Of a DNA stretch of 64,000 nt, positions 26,226 through 35,814 are shown one piece after another. Made by a program: the position numbers and the translations under genes. The notes beneath the pieces were generated by a model. That model ran no database searches and was not told where the DNA came from. It worked only from the letters and a program-made list of their open reading frames with translations. Positions within the stretch are counted from its first letter, which is position 1. Every line of letters starts with the position of its first letter. The DNA comes from Bacillota bacterium. Its GTDB lineage: Bacteria; Bacillota; Clostridia; Oscillospirales; Ruminococcaceae. The DNA is taken from the NCBI GenBank assembly GCA_023415575.1, contig JAEZKF010000020.1, forward strand, positions 45,541 to 109,540, given 5' to 3'.

Positions 26226-26972
26226 TTGGATATTAGGCAGGCAAAATCTATTGCAGAAACTCATTGTCACACCGTTGCTTCCAGTCATGCGTATAGTACG
26301 ATACTTGAAAACGTCACCTATGCAAAGAAACAAGGTATGTGCGCAGTTGCCATTACGGAGCATTGCCCACAGATGCCGGACGGACCCTACATCTGGTTTT
26401 TTCAAAACCTTATGAGCTTGGACCGTGTCATTGATGATGTCATCGTATTGCGCGGCGCGGAAGCGGACATTATTTCCCATGACGGGGGATTGGATTTGCC
26501 CGATCACCTACAGGAGCAGCTTGATTGGGTTATAGCATCCTTTCATTTTCCGCTCGGCTCGGATGCCGGTATAGAAGAGTACACCAAGGCTTACATAGAG
26601 GTTGCAAAGAACAAGAATGTTCAGGTTATCGGCCACTGCGGAACAGAGGCATACCGTTTTGACTACGAACGTGGGATAAAGGCATTCAAAGAGTACAACA
26701 AGATAATAGAAATCAACGCACATTCCTTTACCGTTCGAAAGGGTGCAGCCAAGAATTGTGCGGAGATTGCAAAGCTATGCAAGAAGTACGAGGTTCCGGT
26801 CGTTGTCAGCGCCGATGCTCATTTTGCCCTGCAAATTGGCAGGGTACAGCCCTCTTTAGACCTACTCGCTGATATTGATTTCCCGGAGCATTTGATTCTT
26901 AACATTGATAAGGACCGCTTTATGGAATCGTTAGAACGTTACTGCGGCCTGAAAGCAAATGAGTTAAAGTAA
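26226..26972 (+). CDS. PHP-domain phosphatase (YcdX-like)
   Basis: A 248-residue PHP-domain protein, the trinuclear-metal phosphoesterase fold also found in histidinol phosphatase and DNA polymerase III. Metal-binding blocks: AETHCHTVASSHAYST at the start, AITEHCP, a central ASFHFPLG, and SADAHFALQIG near the end. The YcdX-like subgroup hydrolyses small phosphates; the natural substrate is unknown. The TTG at 26226 is the start, with GGAGG nine bases upstream and only one base of useful alternative. It sits between hprK and a ROK kinase in the usual clostridial cluster. Confidence 0.85.
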   Translation: MDIRQAKSIAETHCHTVASSHAYSTILENVTYAKKQGMCAVAITEHCPQMPDGPYIWFFQNLMSLDRVIDDVIVLRGAEADIISHDGGLDLPDHLQEQLDWVIASFHFPLGSDAGIEEYTKAYIEVAKNKNVQVIGHCGTEAYRFDYERGIKAFKEYNKIIEINAHSFTVRKGAAKNCAEIAKLCKKYEVPVVVSADAHFALQIGRVQPSLDLLADIDFPEHLILNIDKDRFMESLERYCGLKANELK

Positions 26973-26997
26973 AGATGTAAGGGGCGGGACAAACGGT

Positions 26998-27957
26998 ATG
27001 AAGTATTATGCTGGAATCGATCTTGGCGGAACCAACATTGCCGTGGGAATCGTGGATGAGAACTACCAGATTGTCGGTAAGGCTAAGAAAAAGACCAACG
27101 TACCGCGTCCTGCCGAAGAGATTGCAGACGATATGGCGGAGGCGACAAGGCAGGCGGCAGCAGATGCCGGTCTTGAGATGTCGAACATTGAGTGGGTTGG
27201 CATCGGAACACCCGGGGTAGTCAATCAGGAGACAGGGGAGATTGAGTATTCCAATAACCTTAGGTTTGATCGTGTCCCTATGGTAAAGCTCGTGCAGGAC
27301 CGCCTCGGGCTCCCTGTTTATATGGAGAATGATGCAAACGCCGCAACCTATGGTGAAGCATTAGCAGGTGCTGCAAAAGGCGTTAGAAACGTTATCGGCG
27401 TAACACTGGGTACCGGTGTGGGCGGCGGCATAATCATAGACGGCAAGATATACTCCGGCTCTAACTATGCAGCAGGAGAATTAGGGCATACAGTGATTGT
27501 ACATGACGGAAGACCGTGCACCTGCGGCAGAAAGGGCTGCTTTGAGTCCTATGCCTCGGCCACCGGTCTTATTGCTATGACCCGCGAATATCTGCAGGCT
27601 CATCCTGAGGATGGAATGTGGCATTATTGTGATAACGACCTTGCCAAGGTAAACGGACGCACTGCCTTTGAAGCCATGCGTGCGGGCCTTGCAGGCGGAA
27701 AGCTGATTGTGGACAAGTACTTAGATTATCTCGGCTGTGGCATTATGAATATGATAAACATCTTCCAACCGGATGTGCTGTTTATCGGTGGTGGTATCTC
27801 CAAGGAAGGCGAAACCATCCTTGCACCGCTCCGCAGATATGTGGAGAGGGAACGATATACAAGAAACAGCCAAAAGAACACCGAGATAGTAGCAGCAAAG
27901 CTCGGCAATGACGCCGGTATTATCGGTGCGGCATTTTTGGGTAAGCTGCACGCATAA
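26998..27957 (+). CDS. ROK family glucokinase
   Basis: Sugar kinase of 319 residues that phosphorylates glucose at C6 using ATP. ATP-binding GIDLGGTNIAVGIVD at the N-terminus, a catalytic Asp in MENDANAAT, the phosphate-binding TLGTGVGGGIIIDG, and the ROK zinc site HTVIVHDGRPCTCGRKGCFES (read in pieces: H..C-T-C-G-R-K-G-C) are all present. No DNA-binding domain, so it is a kinase rather than a regulator. Position next to hprK and upstream of pfkA ties it to glycolysis and catabolite control. Confidence 0.9.
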   Translation: MKYYAGIDLGGTNIAVGIVDENYQIVGKAKKKTNVPRPAEEIADDMAEATRQAAADAGLEMSNIEWVGIGTPGVVNQETGEIEYSNNLRFDRVPMVKLVQDRLGLPVYMENDANAATYGEALAGAAKGVRNVIGVTLGTGVGGGIIIDGKIYSGSNYAAGELGHTVIVHDGRPCTCGRKGCFESYASATGLIAMTREYLQAHPEDGMWHYCDNDLAKVNGRTAFEAMRAGLAGGKLIVDKYLDYLGCGIMNMINIFQPDVLFIGGGISKEGETILAPLRRYVERERYTRNSQKNTEIVAAKLGNDAGIIGAAFLGKLHA

Positions 27958-28069
27958 ACTGTTTTGTATGCAAATACCTGCATACCGGTGCCGCATCATG
28001 GCAAAACTTCTCGGGAACATGGTCATGATTGTGACAAAAAATAGATTTACGATTGAGGTTGATGGCAGG

Positions 28070-28984
28070 ATGGAATGGATGGATTCGTTTATCAGGTTTT
28101 GTGGTGAGCTTGGCTGTGAAGCCCTTGTAAATGAACCGATGTCCCGTCATTCTACCTTCGCCATCGGGGGGCCGGCAGATGTATTTGTCTCCCCAAGCAG
28201 CGAACACCAGATTGCATCACTTATCAGATATCTGCGCGACAACAACATCCCTTACTGCATTGTAGGTAAGGGTTCGAATATCTTGGTCTGCGACGACGGT
28301 ATCCGCGGCGTTGTATTGCATATCGGCAAGAACCTATCGGGCGTTACGCGTGAAGGAAACGATTTGATCTGCTTAGCCGGAACGCCGCTCACTGAACTAT
28401 GCCGGTTTGCGCTTGAGGAAGGGCTATCCGGCCTTGAGTTTGCTTACGGCATACCGGGCAGCGCAGGCGGCGCTGCATTTATGAACGCAGGTGCATACGA
28501 TGGCGAGATGAAGGATGTACTGATTAGCTGCAATCACATCGATGCAGAGGGAAATGCCGGAACCTTTGAAGGAGAAAACCTGCGCCTGGCATACCGCAGC
28601 AGCGTTTATTCAAGCGGCGGCTATTGCATTACGTCGCTTCGGCTAAGGCTTTCTCCCGCTCCCAAGAACCAGATTAAGGAGCGAATGCAGGAGCTTTGGA
28701 CACGGCGGTCCTCTAAGCAACCGCTGGATTATCCTAGCGCGGGTAGCACCTTTAAGCGCCCGTGTTGCGGATATGCCGCGGCCTTGATTGAGCAGTGTGG
28801 GCTAAAAGGCCGCAGTGTTGGTGGTGCAATGGTGAGTACAAAGCATTCGGGCTTTGTGATTAACACGGGCGGCGCTACCTGTGAGGACGTATTAAATCTC
28901 ATTAGAATCATAAAAGACGAAGTAAAGCAGAAAACCGGAGTGACTCTCGAATGTGAGGTGCGCTTGCTTTGCTGTGATAACTGA
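28070..28984 (+). CDS. murB: UDP-N-acetylenolpyruvoylglucosamine reductase
   Basis: Flavoenzyme of peptidoglycan precursor synthesis; it reduces UDP-GlcNAc-enolpyruvate to UDP-MurNAc with NADPH. FAD-binding motifs: FAIGGPADVFV, GKGSNILVCDDGI and GIPGSAGGAAFMNAGAYDGEM; the catalytic serine/Glu region is in YPSAGSTFKRP and the C-terminus. It resembles the type II (Gram-positive) enzyme. The frame is open to 27908, but that would overlap the glucokinase; the ATG at 28070 (or 28079, with AGGATGG before it) gives the normal short N-terminus, 304 residues. Confidence 0.92.
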   Translation: MEWMDSFIRFCGELGCEALVNEPMSRHSTFAIGGPADVFVSPSSEHQIASLIRYLRDNNIPYCIVGKGSNILVCDDGIRGVVLHIGKNLSGVTREGNDLICLAGTPLTELCRFALEEGLSGLEFAYGIPGSAGGAAFMNAGAYDGEMKDVLISCNHIDAEGNAGTFEGENLRLAYRSSVYSSGGYCITSLRLRLSPAPKNQIKERMQELWTRRSSKQPLDYPSAGSTFKRPCCGYAAALIEQCGLKGRSVGGAMVSTKHSGFVINTGGATCEDVLNLIRIIKDEVKQKTGVTLECEVRLLCCDN

Positions 28985-29011
28985 CGGTTATCTATTTGGG
29001 GGTGCTCATTT

Positions 29012-29875
29012 ATGGAGCTTGTGATAATCACCGGCCTTTCGGGTGCCGGTAAAACAAGGGCTGCAAACGTGATGGAGGACATCGGCTTTTTCTGTGCCGA
29101 CAATATGCCGCCCATCCTCATACCAAAATTTGCTGAGCTCTGCTCACAGTCGGACGGCAAAATCAGTAAGATTGCAATTGTTACCGACAGCCGTGGCGGC
29201 AATATGTTTAGTGGACTAATTGATAGCCTAAACGAGATGAAAAAGAACGGCTATAACTATAAGGTCTTGTTTTTGGATTGCCGTGATGAGGTGCTGATTC
29301 GCAGGTTTAAAGAAACAAGGCGCAAGCACCCGCTTGTGGACAACGAGAATGCCTCAATTGAAAACGCGATAGCAGTAGAACGCGTCATGCTCAAGCAGAT
29401 AAAGGGCAGGGCAGATTATATCATCGACACATCCATCCTTTCTCCCGCCCAGCTTAAAGAGCGCCTTTCTGCGCTTTTCTTGGACAACCTTTCTGCGGGT
29501 ATTTTAGTCAACTGCATGTCGTTTGGGTTTAAGTATGGTTTGCCCAGTGACGCAGACATCGTGTTTGATGTGCGTTGCCTGCCAAACCCCTTCTACTATG
29601 ATGATCTAAAGCCCAAAACCGGATTAGATGACGAGGTATCTGAGTTCGTATTGAGCTTTGAGGAATCCAATGAGTTTCTAAGGCGCATTATCAATTTTCT
29701 TGAGTTTTCGCTGCCCCTGTATACCAACGAGGGCAAGAGCCAACTGGTTGTTGCAATCGGCTGTACCGGGGGTAAACATCGTTCAGTCACCTTTGCACAA
29801 AAGGTTTGTGCCGCGTTGGAGCAAAAGGGTATTCGGGCGATTGCCAATCACCGTGACATCACCAAAGACCGCTGA
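29012..29875 (+). CDS. rapZ: RNase adapter RapZ (YvcJ family)
   Basis: P-loop nucleotide-binding protein of 287 residues. Walker A ITGLSGAGKTRAANVMED at the N-terminus, ADNMPP after it, and the C-terminal GCTGGKHRSV domain that senses GlcN6P in E. coli RapZ. In Firmicutes YvcJ hydrolyses GTP and influences competence and carbon metabolism. SD TTGGGGGT. Usually the gluconeogenesis factor yvcK/glmR follows; here whiA starts 33 bp later. Confidence 0.94.
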   Translation: MELVIITGLSGAGKTRAANVMEDIGFFCADNMPPILIPKFAELCSQSDGKISKIAIVTDSRGGNMFSGLIDSLNEMKKNGYNYKVLFLDCRDEVLIRRFKETRRKHPLVDNENASIENAIAVERVMLKQIKGRADYIIDTSILSPAQLKERLSALFLDNLSAGILVNCMSFGFKYGLPSDADIVFDVRCLPNPFYYDDLKPKTGLDDEVSEFVLSFEESNEFLRRIINFLEFSLPLYTNEGKSQLVVAIGCTGGKHRSVTFAQKVCAALEQKGIRAIANHRDITKDR

Positions 29876-29908
29876 CGGTTTATTCATGGCGGCTAGGGAG
29901 GTTTTTGC

Positions 29909-30850
29909 ATGGTAGACCCAAACAGCTTTGGTTTTAAGCTCAAAAGCGAGATTGCCGCACTGACAAGGCAGTCAGCTTTACAGAAAAAAGCCATGCTTTA
30001 TGGGCTTGTTTTGTTTTCTCGAAGCTTTTCTCAGGATACACTTCTAATCCAAACCGAGTATGAGTGTGTGGCATCACGCTATAAGACATTACTCAAGGAG
30101 CTGTGCGGCATCGATGCGGTGCTTAGGGTATCGGGCGGGGCAAACCCGCTGTTTTTACTTTCCGTGGGTTCTATTGATGAGAAGCGCAAACTCATTTCGT
30201 TTTTGTCTCATGATTTGCAGGAGGTATCGGTAAAAATAAACATGGCAAACCTCGAAAGCGAGGAGGAGGTCTGTGCCTTTATCCGTGGGGCTTTCCTCGC
30301 TTGCGGATATGTCAGCGACCCCGGCAAGACCTACCGGCTTGAGTTTGTTGCCCCGCGTTTTACCTTGAGCAAAAACCTAGCCTATATCCTGTCTCAGGCG
30401 GGTTTTGAGGCCAAGATGACCCAGCGCAAGGGAAGTAATGTGTTGTACTTCCGCGAGAGCTCGGTTATTGAGGACCTCATCACCTACATGGGTGCAACAC
30501 GCTTAACCCTTGAGCTTATGGATGTAAAAGTGCTCAAGGACTTGCGCAACAACATTAACCGCAAAACAAACTGCGAGACCGCCAACATCGAAAAGACTGT
30601 AACCGCCTCAACCCAGCAGATACGGGCAATCCGTGCACTCAAAAGGTCGGGCGGCTTTGAACACCTGCCAGACGAGCTAAAGGAGATTGCCTCGCTTCGT
30701 CTGAAGTACCCCGAAAGCTCACTGAGCGAGCTTGGTACTATGCTCAACCCACCGCTCACACGTTCCGGGGTAAGCCATAGGTTGCGTAGGATAATCGAAA
30801 CCGCACAGAGATCTAAGAGCAAAGCGAGCCGAAAGAGCATAAAACGCTAA
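29909..30850 (+). CDS. whiA: DNA-binding protein WhiA
   Basis: WhiA combines a degenerate LAGLIDADG homing-endonuclease fold (residues 1-205) with a C-terminal helix-turn-helix (about 215-305; RLKYPESSLSELGTMLNPPL, then SGVSHRLRRI). It regulates sporulation in actinomycetes and division/chromosome segregation in Bacillus. The RGAFLACGYVSDPGKTYRLE block is the conserved LAGLIDADG-like core. 313 residues is normal. GGGAGG precedes the ATG. dnaE follows with almost no gap. Confidence 0.95.
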   Translation: MVDPNSFGFKLKSEIAALTRQSALQKKAMLYGLVLFSRSFSQDTLLIQTEYECVASRYKTLLKELCGIDAVLRVSGGANPLFLLSVGSIDEKRKLISFLSHDLQEVSVKINMANLESEEEVCAFIRGAFLACGYVSDPGKTYRLEFVAPRFTLSKNLAYILSQAGFEAKMTQRKGSNVLYFRESSVIEDLITYMGATRLTLELMDVKVLKDLRNNINRKTNCETANIEKTVTASTQQIRAIRALKRSGGFEHLPDELKEIASLRLKYPESSLSELGTMLNPPLTRSGVSHRLRRIIETAQRSKSKASRKSIKR

Positions 30851-30893
30851 GATGCTATTTACTTATTCCCACTGCGAAAGGGGCGTATCCACA

Positions 30894-33800
30894 GTGAAGG
30901 ATTTTGTACACCTGCATGTTCATAGTGAATACAGCCTGCTTGATGGCGCATGCCGTATCCCCAAGTTGCTTGCGCGAGCAAACGACCTTGGGCAGAAGGC
31001 GGTCGCAATTACCGACCACGGCGTGATGTATGGGGTTATTGATTTTTATAAACAGGCACGTAAGCAGGGGATAAAGCCCATCATCGGGTGTGAGGTGTAT
31101 GTTGCGCCGCGCACGCGGTTTGATAAGGTGCATCAGCTAGATTCCAGCCCCTATCATTTGGTGCTTTTGTGCGAGAATAATACAGGCTATCAAAACCTCA
31201 TTCAGCTCGTATCCAAAGGTTTTATCGAGGGTTTTTACAACCGTCCGCGTGTTGACATTGAACTGCTTCGCCAATACCACGAAGGACTTATCTGCCTTTC
31301 TGCGTGCCTTGCGGGCGAAATACCGCGCAAGCTGCTAAACGAGGGCTATGAAGCGGCCAAGGAGACCGCCCTGCAGTATGCTGAGATTTTCGGCAAAGAC
31401 AACTACTTTTTAGAGATACAGGATCACGGCATCCGCGAGCAGAAGGAGATTATCCCACACATTGTCCGCCTTTCGCAGGAAACGGGGATTGGTCTTGTAG
31501 CGACAAATGACGCGCACTATTTAGAGCGCGAGGACTCTAAGATGCACCATGTTATGGTGTGCATCCAAACCGGACACACGGTAGAAGACGACGATACTCT
31601 GGAGTTTGAAACCGACGAGTTCTACATAAAGAGCGGCGATGAGATGAGCGAGCTCTTCTCATATGCCCCGCAGGCGATTGAAAACACCGTTCGAATTGCT
31701 GAGCGTTGCGAGGTTAATTTTGAGTTTGGTGTTACTAAGCTACCGTATTTTAAAGCGCCGGAGGGAAAGGATAATCTAACGTACTTTAGAGATAAGTGCT
31801 ACGAGGGCCTGTATCGCAACTACGGCAAACAGCCGGATGAATCGATAGTCAAACGACTGGAGTACGAGCTATCGGTCATCACCAACATGGGCTATGTAGA
31901 CTACTTCTTGATCGTTCACGACTTTATCGATTATGCCCGCAAGCACGGTATACCGGTTGGGCCGGGCAGAGGCTCGGGCGCCGGAAGTCTTGCCGCGTAT
32001 TGCATCGGTATTACCGGAATTGACCCGATTAAGTACAACCTGCTGTTCGAGCGGTTTTTGAACCCCGAGCGCATCAGTATGCCCGACTTTGATATCGACT
32101 TCTGCTATGAACGACGCCAGCAGGTAATTGAATACGTTATCTCCAAATACGGTGCCGACCATGTGGCGCAGATTATCACATTCGGTACGATGGCGGCGCG
32201 CGCTGCCATCCGCGATGTCGGTCGTGCCCTTGCCATTCCGTACCAAACAGTGGATACGGTGGCAAAGCTGGTGCCGACCGAATTACATATGACCATAGAC
32301 AAAGCCTTATCAACTGTACCGGAGTTAAAAGGTCTGTACGAAACCGACGACCGCATCAAAGAGCTTTTGGATATGGCCCGTAAGGTTGAGGGTATGCCTC
32401 GCCATGCGTCTACGCACGCTGCAGGCGTGGTGATTACACGCGATCCGGTTAGCGATTACGTTCCGCTTACAAAGAGCGACGAGGCTATTATCACACAGTT
32501 CCCGATGACGACACTTGAGGAATTGGGTCTGCTCAAAATGGACTTCCTCGGCCTGCGCAACCTTACTGTTGTGCACGACAGCGAGGAAATGATTCGGCGC
32601 TATAACCCCGATTTTTCGATGGACAATATTCCGGAAGACGATCAACAAGTCTTTTTGATGCTCTCGCAAGGGCTGACGCAGGGTGTATTCCAGTTTGAAT
32701 CGGCTGGTATGCGCAGGGTGTTGGCAGATTTAAAGCCGAACAGCATTGAGGATTTGATTGCCGTAATCTCCCTTTACCGTCCCGGGCCGATGGATTCTAT
32801 TCCGAAGTACATAGCAAACCGCCACTCGCCGGAGTCGATTACCTACAAAACACCCCTGCTCAAGCCGATTTTGGAGGTAACCTACGGGTGCATTGTATAT
32901 CAGGAGCAGGTAATGCAGATCTGCCGTGAGTTGGCCGGGTACTCCTACGGCAGGGCAGATCTTGTGCGCCGTGCGATGTCCAAGAAAAAGGCAGATGTCA
33001 TGGAAAAAGAGCGCCGCAACTTTATCTACGGCGCTAAGAAGCCGGACGGCAGCATCGAATGTGTGGGTGCTGTCAGCAATGGTGTTCCGGCGGAGGTTGC
33101 AAACGAGATCTTTGATGAGATGAGTAGCTTTGCATCCTATGCATTTAATAAGTCCCACGCCGCGGCCTATGCCTTTCTGGCCTATCAGACGGCGTATCTT
33201 AAGTGCCACTACCCCAAGGAGTATATGGCGGCACTGCTTACCAGTGTATTGGACAATACCGACAAGGTAGTAGAGTATATAAACGAGTGCGCGCGCATCG
33301 GCATTCCGGTGCTGCCCGCCGATATTAACCAGAGCGAGGAAGGCTTTACGGTTTCGGGTGATAGTATCCGGTTCGGTCTGCTTGCTATTAAGAATCTGGG
33401 ACGCGGTTTTATCCGTGATCTGATTGAAAACCGCAAGCGCAAGGGACCCTATAAGTCCTTTTACAGTTTCTGCGAGCGTTTACAGGGAACAGACCTAAAC
33501 CGCAGGGGACTGGAAAGCCTAATTAAGGCTGGTGCCTTTGATAGCCTTGGGTACAAGCGCCGCCAGCTATTTATCCATTCCCAAAGCATCCTCAACGGTA
33601 TCGGGTCTCGCGGCAAAAGTATGCTGGAAGGCCAGCTTGACCTGTTCTCAGCCGGTATGGTGAATGAAAGCTATGAGCCGCCCATCCCCGACGAGGAGGA
33701 GTTTCCGCTCTCGGAGCTTTTGCGGTTTGAAAAGGAAACCATCGGGTTGTTTATTTCAGGCCATCCTCTGAATGATTACCGAGATGCTGCCGCAAAGCTA

Positions 33801-34430
33801 CGCACCGTAGACCTTGAAGAGATTACACGCTCCTGCTCGGAAGGAGACGGCAGGTTCAAAGACCGTGATATGGCAAGGATGCTGTGTATCATAACAAGCA
33901 AAAAGCTCAAGACCACAAAGAGCAACAAGACTATGGCCTTTATTCAGATTGAAGACACCACGGCATCGCTTGAGGCAATCGTGTTTCCTAACCTGCTTAC
34001 GAGTCTCGGTGGCACAAATCTCCTAAATGAAGGCTCAATTGCGGTCATCACGGGCCGAATCTCTGTCAAAGAAGAGGAAGAGCCAAAGATCATTTGCGAA
34101 ACCATCCAAACGGTAGAGGATGCCCTGAAGGCACCACCACCTGTGGTAAATGAGCCCAGTCGGGTGAACGCAGTTCAGCCCAAAACGCAGGGCGCAAAGA
34201 AGTCGCGGTCAGGCTTATACCTCAAACTGGAGTCTCGCGATGATGAACGTCTAGCACGCATACAACCGATGCTGGAGTTCTTTTCGGGGTTAACGCCAGT
34301 GTATGTTTACTTTTCAAAAGAGAACATCCTAACACAGGCGGCACAAACGATGTGGACGACACCGGAACCGGCTCTGCTCAAGGAGCTCAGTAATATTCTC
34401 GGGGAGGCCAACGTCGTGCTGCGAGAGTAA
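30894..34430 (+). CDS. dnaE: DNA polymerase III alpha subunit
   Basis: Family C replicative polymerase, 1178 residues. The N-terminal PHP domain begins FVHLHVHSEYSLLDGA and keeps ITDHGVMYG and NDAHYL; the catalytic acidic motif PDFDIDFC (about residue 402) and GPGRGSGAGSLAAYC lie in the palm; a C-terminal OB domain follows near AFIQIEDTTASLEAIVFP. It is the DnaE type, not PolC. The GTG at 30894 is the preferred start, with AAAGGGG upstream and the family N-terminus; an ATG at 30852 would add a 14-residue extension without an SD. Confidence 0.95.
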   Translation: MKDFVHLHVHSEYSLLDGACRIPKLLARANDLGQKAVAITDHGVMYGVIDFYKQARKQGIKPIIGCEVYVAPRTRFDKVHQLDSSPYHLVLLCENNTGYQNLIQLVSKGFIEGFYNRPRVDIELLRQYHEGLICLSACLAGEIPRKLLNEGYEAAKETALQYAEIFGKDNYFLEIQDHGIREQKEIIPHIVRLSQETGIGLVATNDAHYLEREDSKMHHVMVCIQTGHTVEDDDTLEFETDEFYIKSGDEMSELFSYAPQAIENTVRIAERCEVNFEFGVTKLPYFKAPEGKDNLTYFRDKCYEGLYRNYGKQPDESIVKRLEYELSVITNMGYVDYFLIVHDFIDYARKHGIPVGPGRGSGAGSLAAYCIGITGIDPIKYNLLFERFLNPERISMPDFDIDFCYERRQQVIEYVISKYGADHVAQIITFGTMAARAAIRDVGRALAIPYQTVDTVAKLVPTELHMTIDKALSTVPELKGLYETDDRIKELLDMARKVEGMPRHASTHAAGVVITRDPVSDYVPLTKSDEAIITQFPMTTLEELGLLKMDFLGLRNLTVVHDSEEMIRRYNPDFSMDNIPEDDQQVFLMLSQGLTQGVFQFESAGMRRVLADLKPNSIEDLIAVISLYRPGPMDSIPKYIANRHSPESITYKTPLLKPILEVTYGCIVYQEQVMQICRELAGYSYGRADLVRRAMSKKKADVMEKERRNFIYGAKKPDGSIECVGAVSNGVPAEVANEIFDEMSSFASYAFNKSHAAAYAFLAYQTAYLKCHYPKEYMAALLTSVLDNTDKVVEYINECARIGIPVLPADINQSEEGFTVSGDSIRFGLLAIKNLGRGFIRDLIENRKRKGPYKSFYSFCERLQGTDLNRRGLESLIKAGAFDSLGYKRRQLFIHSQSILNGIGSRGKSMLEGQLDLFSAGMVNESYEPPIPDEEEFPLSELLRFEKETIGLFISGHPLNDYRDAAAKLRTVDLEEITRSCSEGDGRFKDRDMARMLCIITSKKLKTTKSNKTMAFIQIEDTTASLEAIVFPNLLTSLGGTNLLNEGSIAVITGRISVKEEEEPKIICETIQTVEDALKAPPPVVNEPSRVNAVQPKTQGAKKSRSGLYLKLESRDDERLARIQPMLEFFSGLTPVYVYFSKENILTQAAQTMWTTPEPALLKELSNILGEANVVLRE

Positions 34431-34471
34431 CAGAAACGGCATTGTTTCTACAAAAAACCCTAAAATAGTCA

Positions 34472-34500
34472 TTGAAAAAAAATAAGGGTTATATTATAAT
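34472..34500 (+). promoter_or_regulatory. Strong candidate promoter for pfkA
   Basis: TTGAAA (34472-34477), 17 bp, TATAAT (34495-34500). The ~110-nt leader contains the inverted repeat ATAGTAT/ATACTAT (34531-34537, 34572-34578). Confidence 0.7.
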
Positions 34501-34617
34501 TAAAATTTGTTAGTAGGTCCAAGCATGGATATAGTATTAAGCAATCACACTAAAACATCGAACAACAATTGATACTATTCCAAATGGCATGGTATCGGAA
34601 AGGCATGGGCGTAATCT

Positions 34618-35604
34618 ATGAAACAGGTAAAAACAATTGGCGTTTTAACAAGCGGAGGAGACGCGCCGGGTATGAATGCGGCAGTGCGCGCTGTAGTGAG
34701 AACAGCTCTGCATAAGGGCATTCGTGTCATGGGTATTATGCGCGGCTACAACGGACTTCTTACCGGAGAGATGCAGGAGATGACCCTGCGCAGTGTTTCG
34801 GATATTATACATCGCGGAGGTACTATGCTGTACACTGCACGCTGTGCACGCTTCCGTGATCAGGCAGGTGTAGAAGAAGCAAGAGATGTCTGCATTAAGA
34901 ACGGCATCGACGGCATTGTGGTAATCGGTGGCGACGGCTCCTTCCGCGGTGCGCGCGACCTCTCGCTGATGGGCATTCCCTGTATCGGTCTTCCTGGAAC
35001 AATCGACAACGATATTGCTGCATCTGAATATACCATTGGTTACGACACCGCAATGAACACCGCGATGGATATGGTGGACAGGCTGCGCGATACTGCTCAG
35101 TCACATGACCGTTGCAGCGTCGTTGAGGTTATGGGCAGACATGCAGGACATATCGCTCTCAATACCGGTATTGCTTGCGGCGCAACCGCCATCCTCGTTC
35201 CCGAGATTGAGTACGATCTTAAGCGTGATGTATATGACCGCATGATGAAGGCACAGGGCACCGGCAAACACCACTTCATCATTGTTGTTGCAGAGGGTGT
35301 TGTTGCAGACGGAAATCCCAGCCTTGAGCAGCTTGCAAAGATGATTCAGGAGAACACCAAGATTGAGACCCGTGCAACGGTTCTTGGCCATGTACAGCGT
35401 GGCGGCTCGCCTACGGTGATGGATCGCGTCAATGCAAGCCTGATGGGTCACTATGCAGTAGAACTGCTCGAGAAGGGCATCGGCAACCGCGTTGTTGTTA
35501 TGCGCGACAACAAGATAACTGACATCGATATCTATGAAGCACTTCAGATGAAGAAGGATGTCGACCGTCACGCTTATCAGGTTGCACATCAGATTTCCAT
35601 CTAA
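34618..35604 (+). CDS. pfkA: ATP-dependent 6-phosphofructokinase
   Basis: Key glycolytic enzyme that phosphorylates fructose 6-phosphate at C1. The 328-residue protein has the ATP-site VLTSGGDAPGMNAAVRAVV, the catalytic GTIDNDIAASEYTIGYDTA (Asp in TIDND) and the allosteric and substrate arginines in VLGHVQRGGSPT. A Gly, not Asp, follows GGD in the nucleotide loop, consistent with ATP rather than PPi use. GGAAAGG is upstream. It has its own promoter and a perfect terminator, so it is monocistronic, and likely highly expressed by its codon choice. Confidence 0.95.
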   Translation: MKQVKTIGVLTSGGDAPGMNAAVRAVVRTALHKGIRVMGIMRGYNGLLTGEMQEMTLRSVSDIIHRGGTMLYTARCARFRDQAGVEEARDVCIKNGIDGIVVIGGDGSFRGARDLSLMGIPCIGLPGTIDNDIAASEYTIGYDTAMNTAMDMVDRLRDTAQSHDRCSVVEVMGRHAGHIALNTGIACGATAILVPEIEYDLKRDVYDRMMKAQGTGKHHFIIVVAEGVVADGNPSLEQLAKMIQENTKIETRATVLGHVQRGGSPTVMDRVNASLMGHYAVELLEKGIGNRVVVMRDNKITDIDIYEALQMKKDVDRHAYQVAHQISI

Positions 35605-35630
35605 TTCTATTTGAATACATCAATAAAATC

Positions 35631-35660
35631 ATCCGCAGTGCAAAAGCGCTGCGGATTTTT
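35631..35660 (+). terminator. Rho-independent terminator after pfkA
   Basis: ATCCGCAGTGC pairs with GCGCTGCGGAT (11 bp, one G-T) around AAAA, followed by TTTTT. A second small hairpin CGGGG/CCCCG lies at 35680-35694. Confidence 0.9.
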
Positions 35661-35814
35661 GTATACCAAAATAATCACACGGGGAACATCCCCGAGCTAT
35701 ACCGAATATATATAATTGAGGATGTTTTCAATTTTTAGATTAGAAGTTGCTTTTGAATAAGGTGAAACAGATAAAATTAGTATATTTAGTAAATTTGAGA
35801 GGCGGCGGGGCACG

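Noticed and set aside
34431..34460. AGAAAC/GTTTCT hairpin after dnaE as a terminator
   Set aside because: No T-run follows on either strand and the stem is short.
35740..35814. Possible sigma-E or sigma-G promoter before yunB (TGAATA with downstream AT-rich box)
   Set aside because: The -10 box does not match CATA-type consensus and the spacing is unsatisfactory; sporulation control is likely but not readable here.
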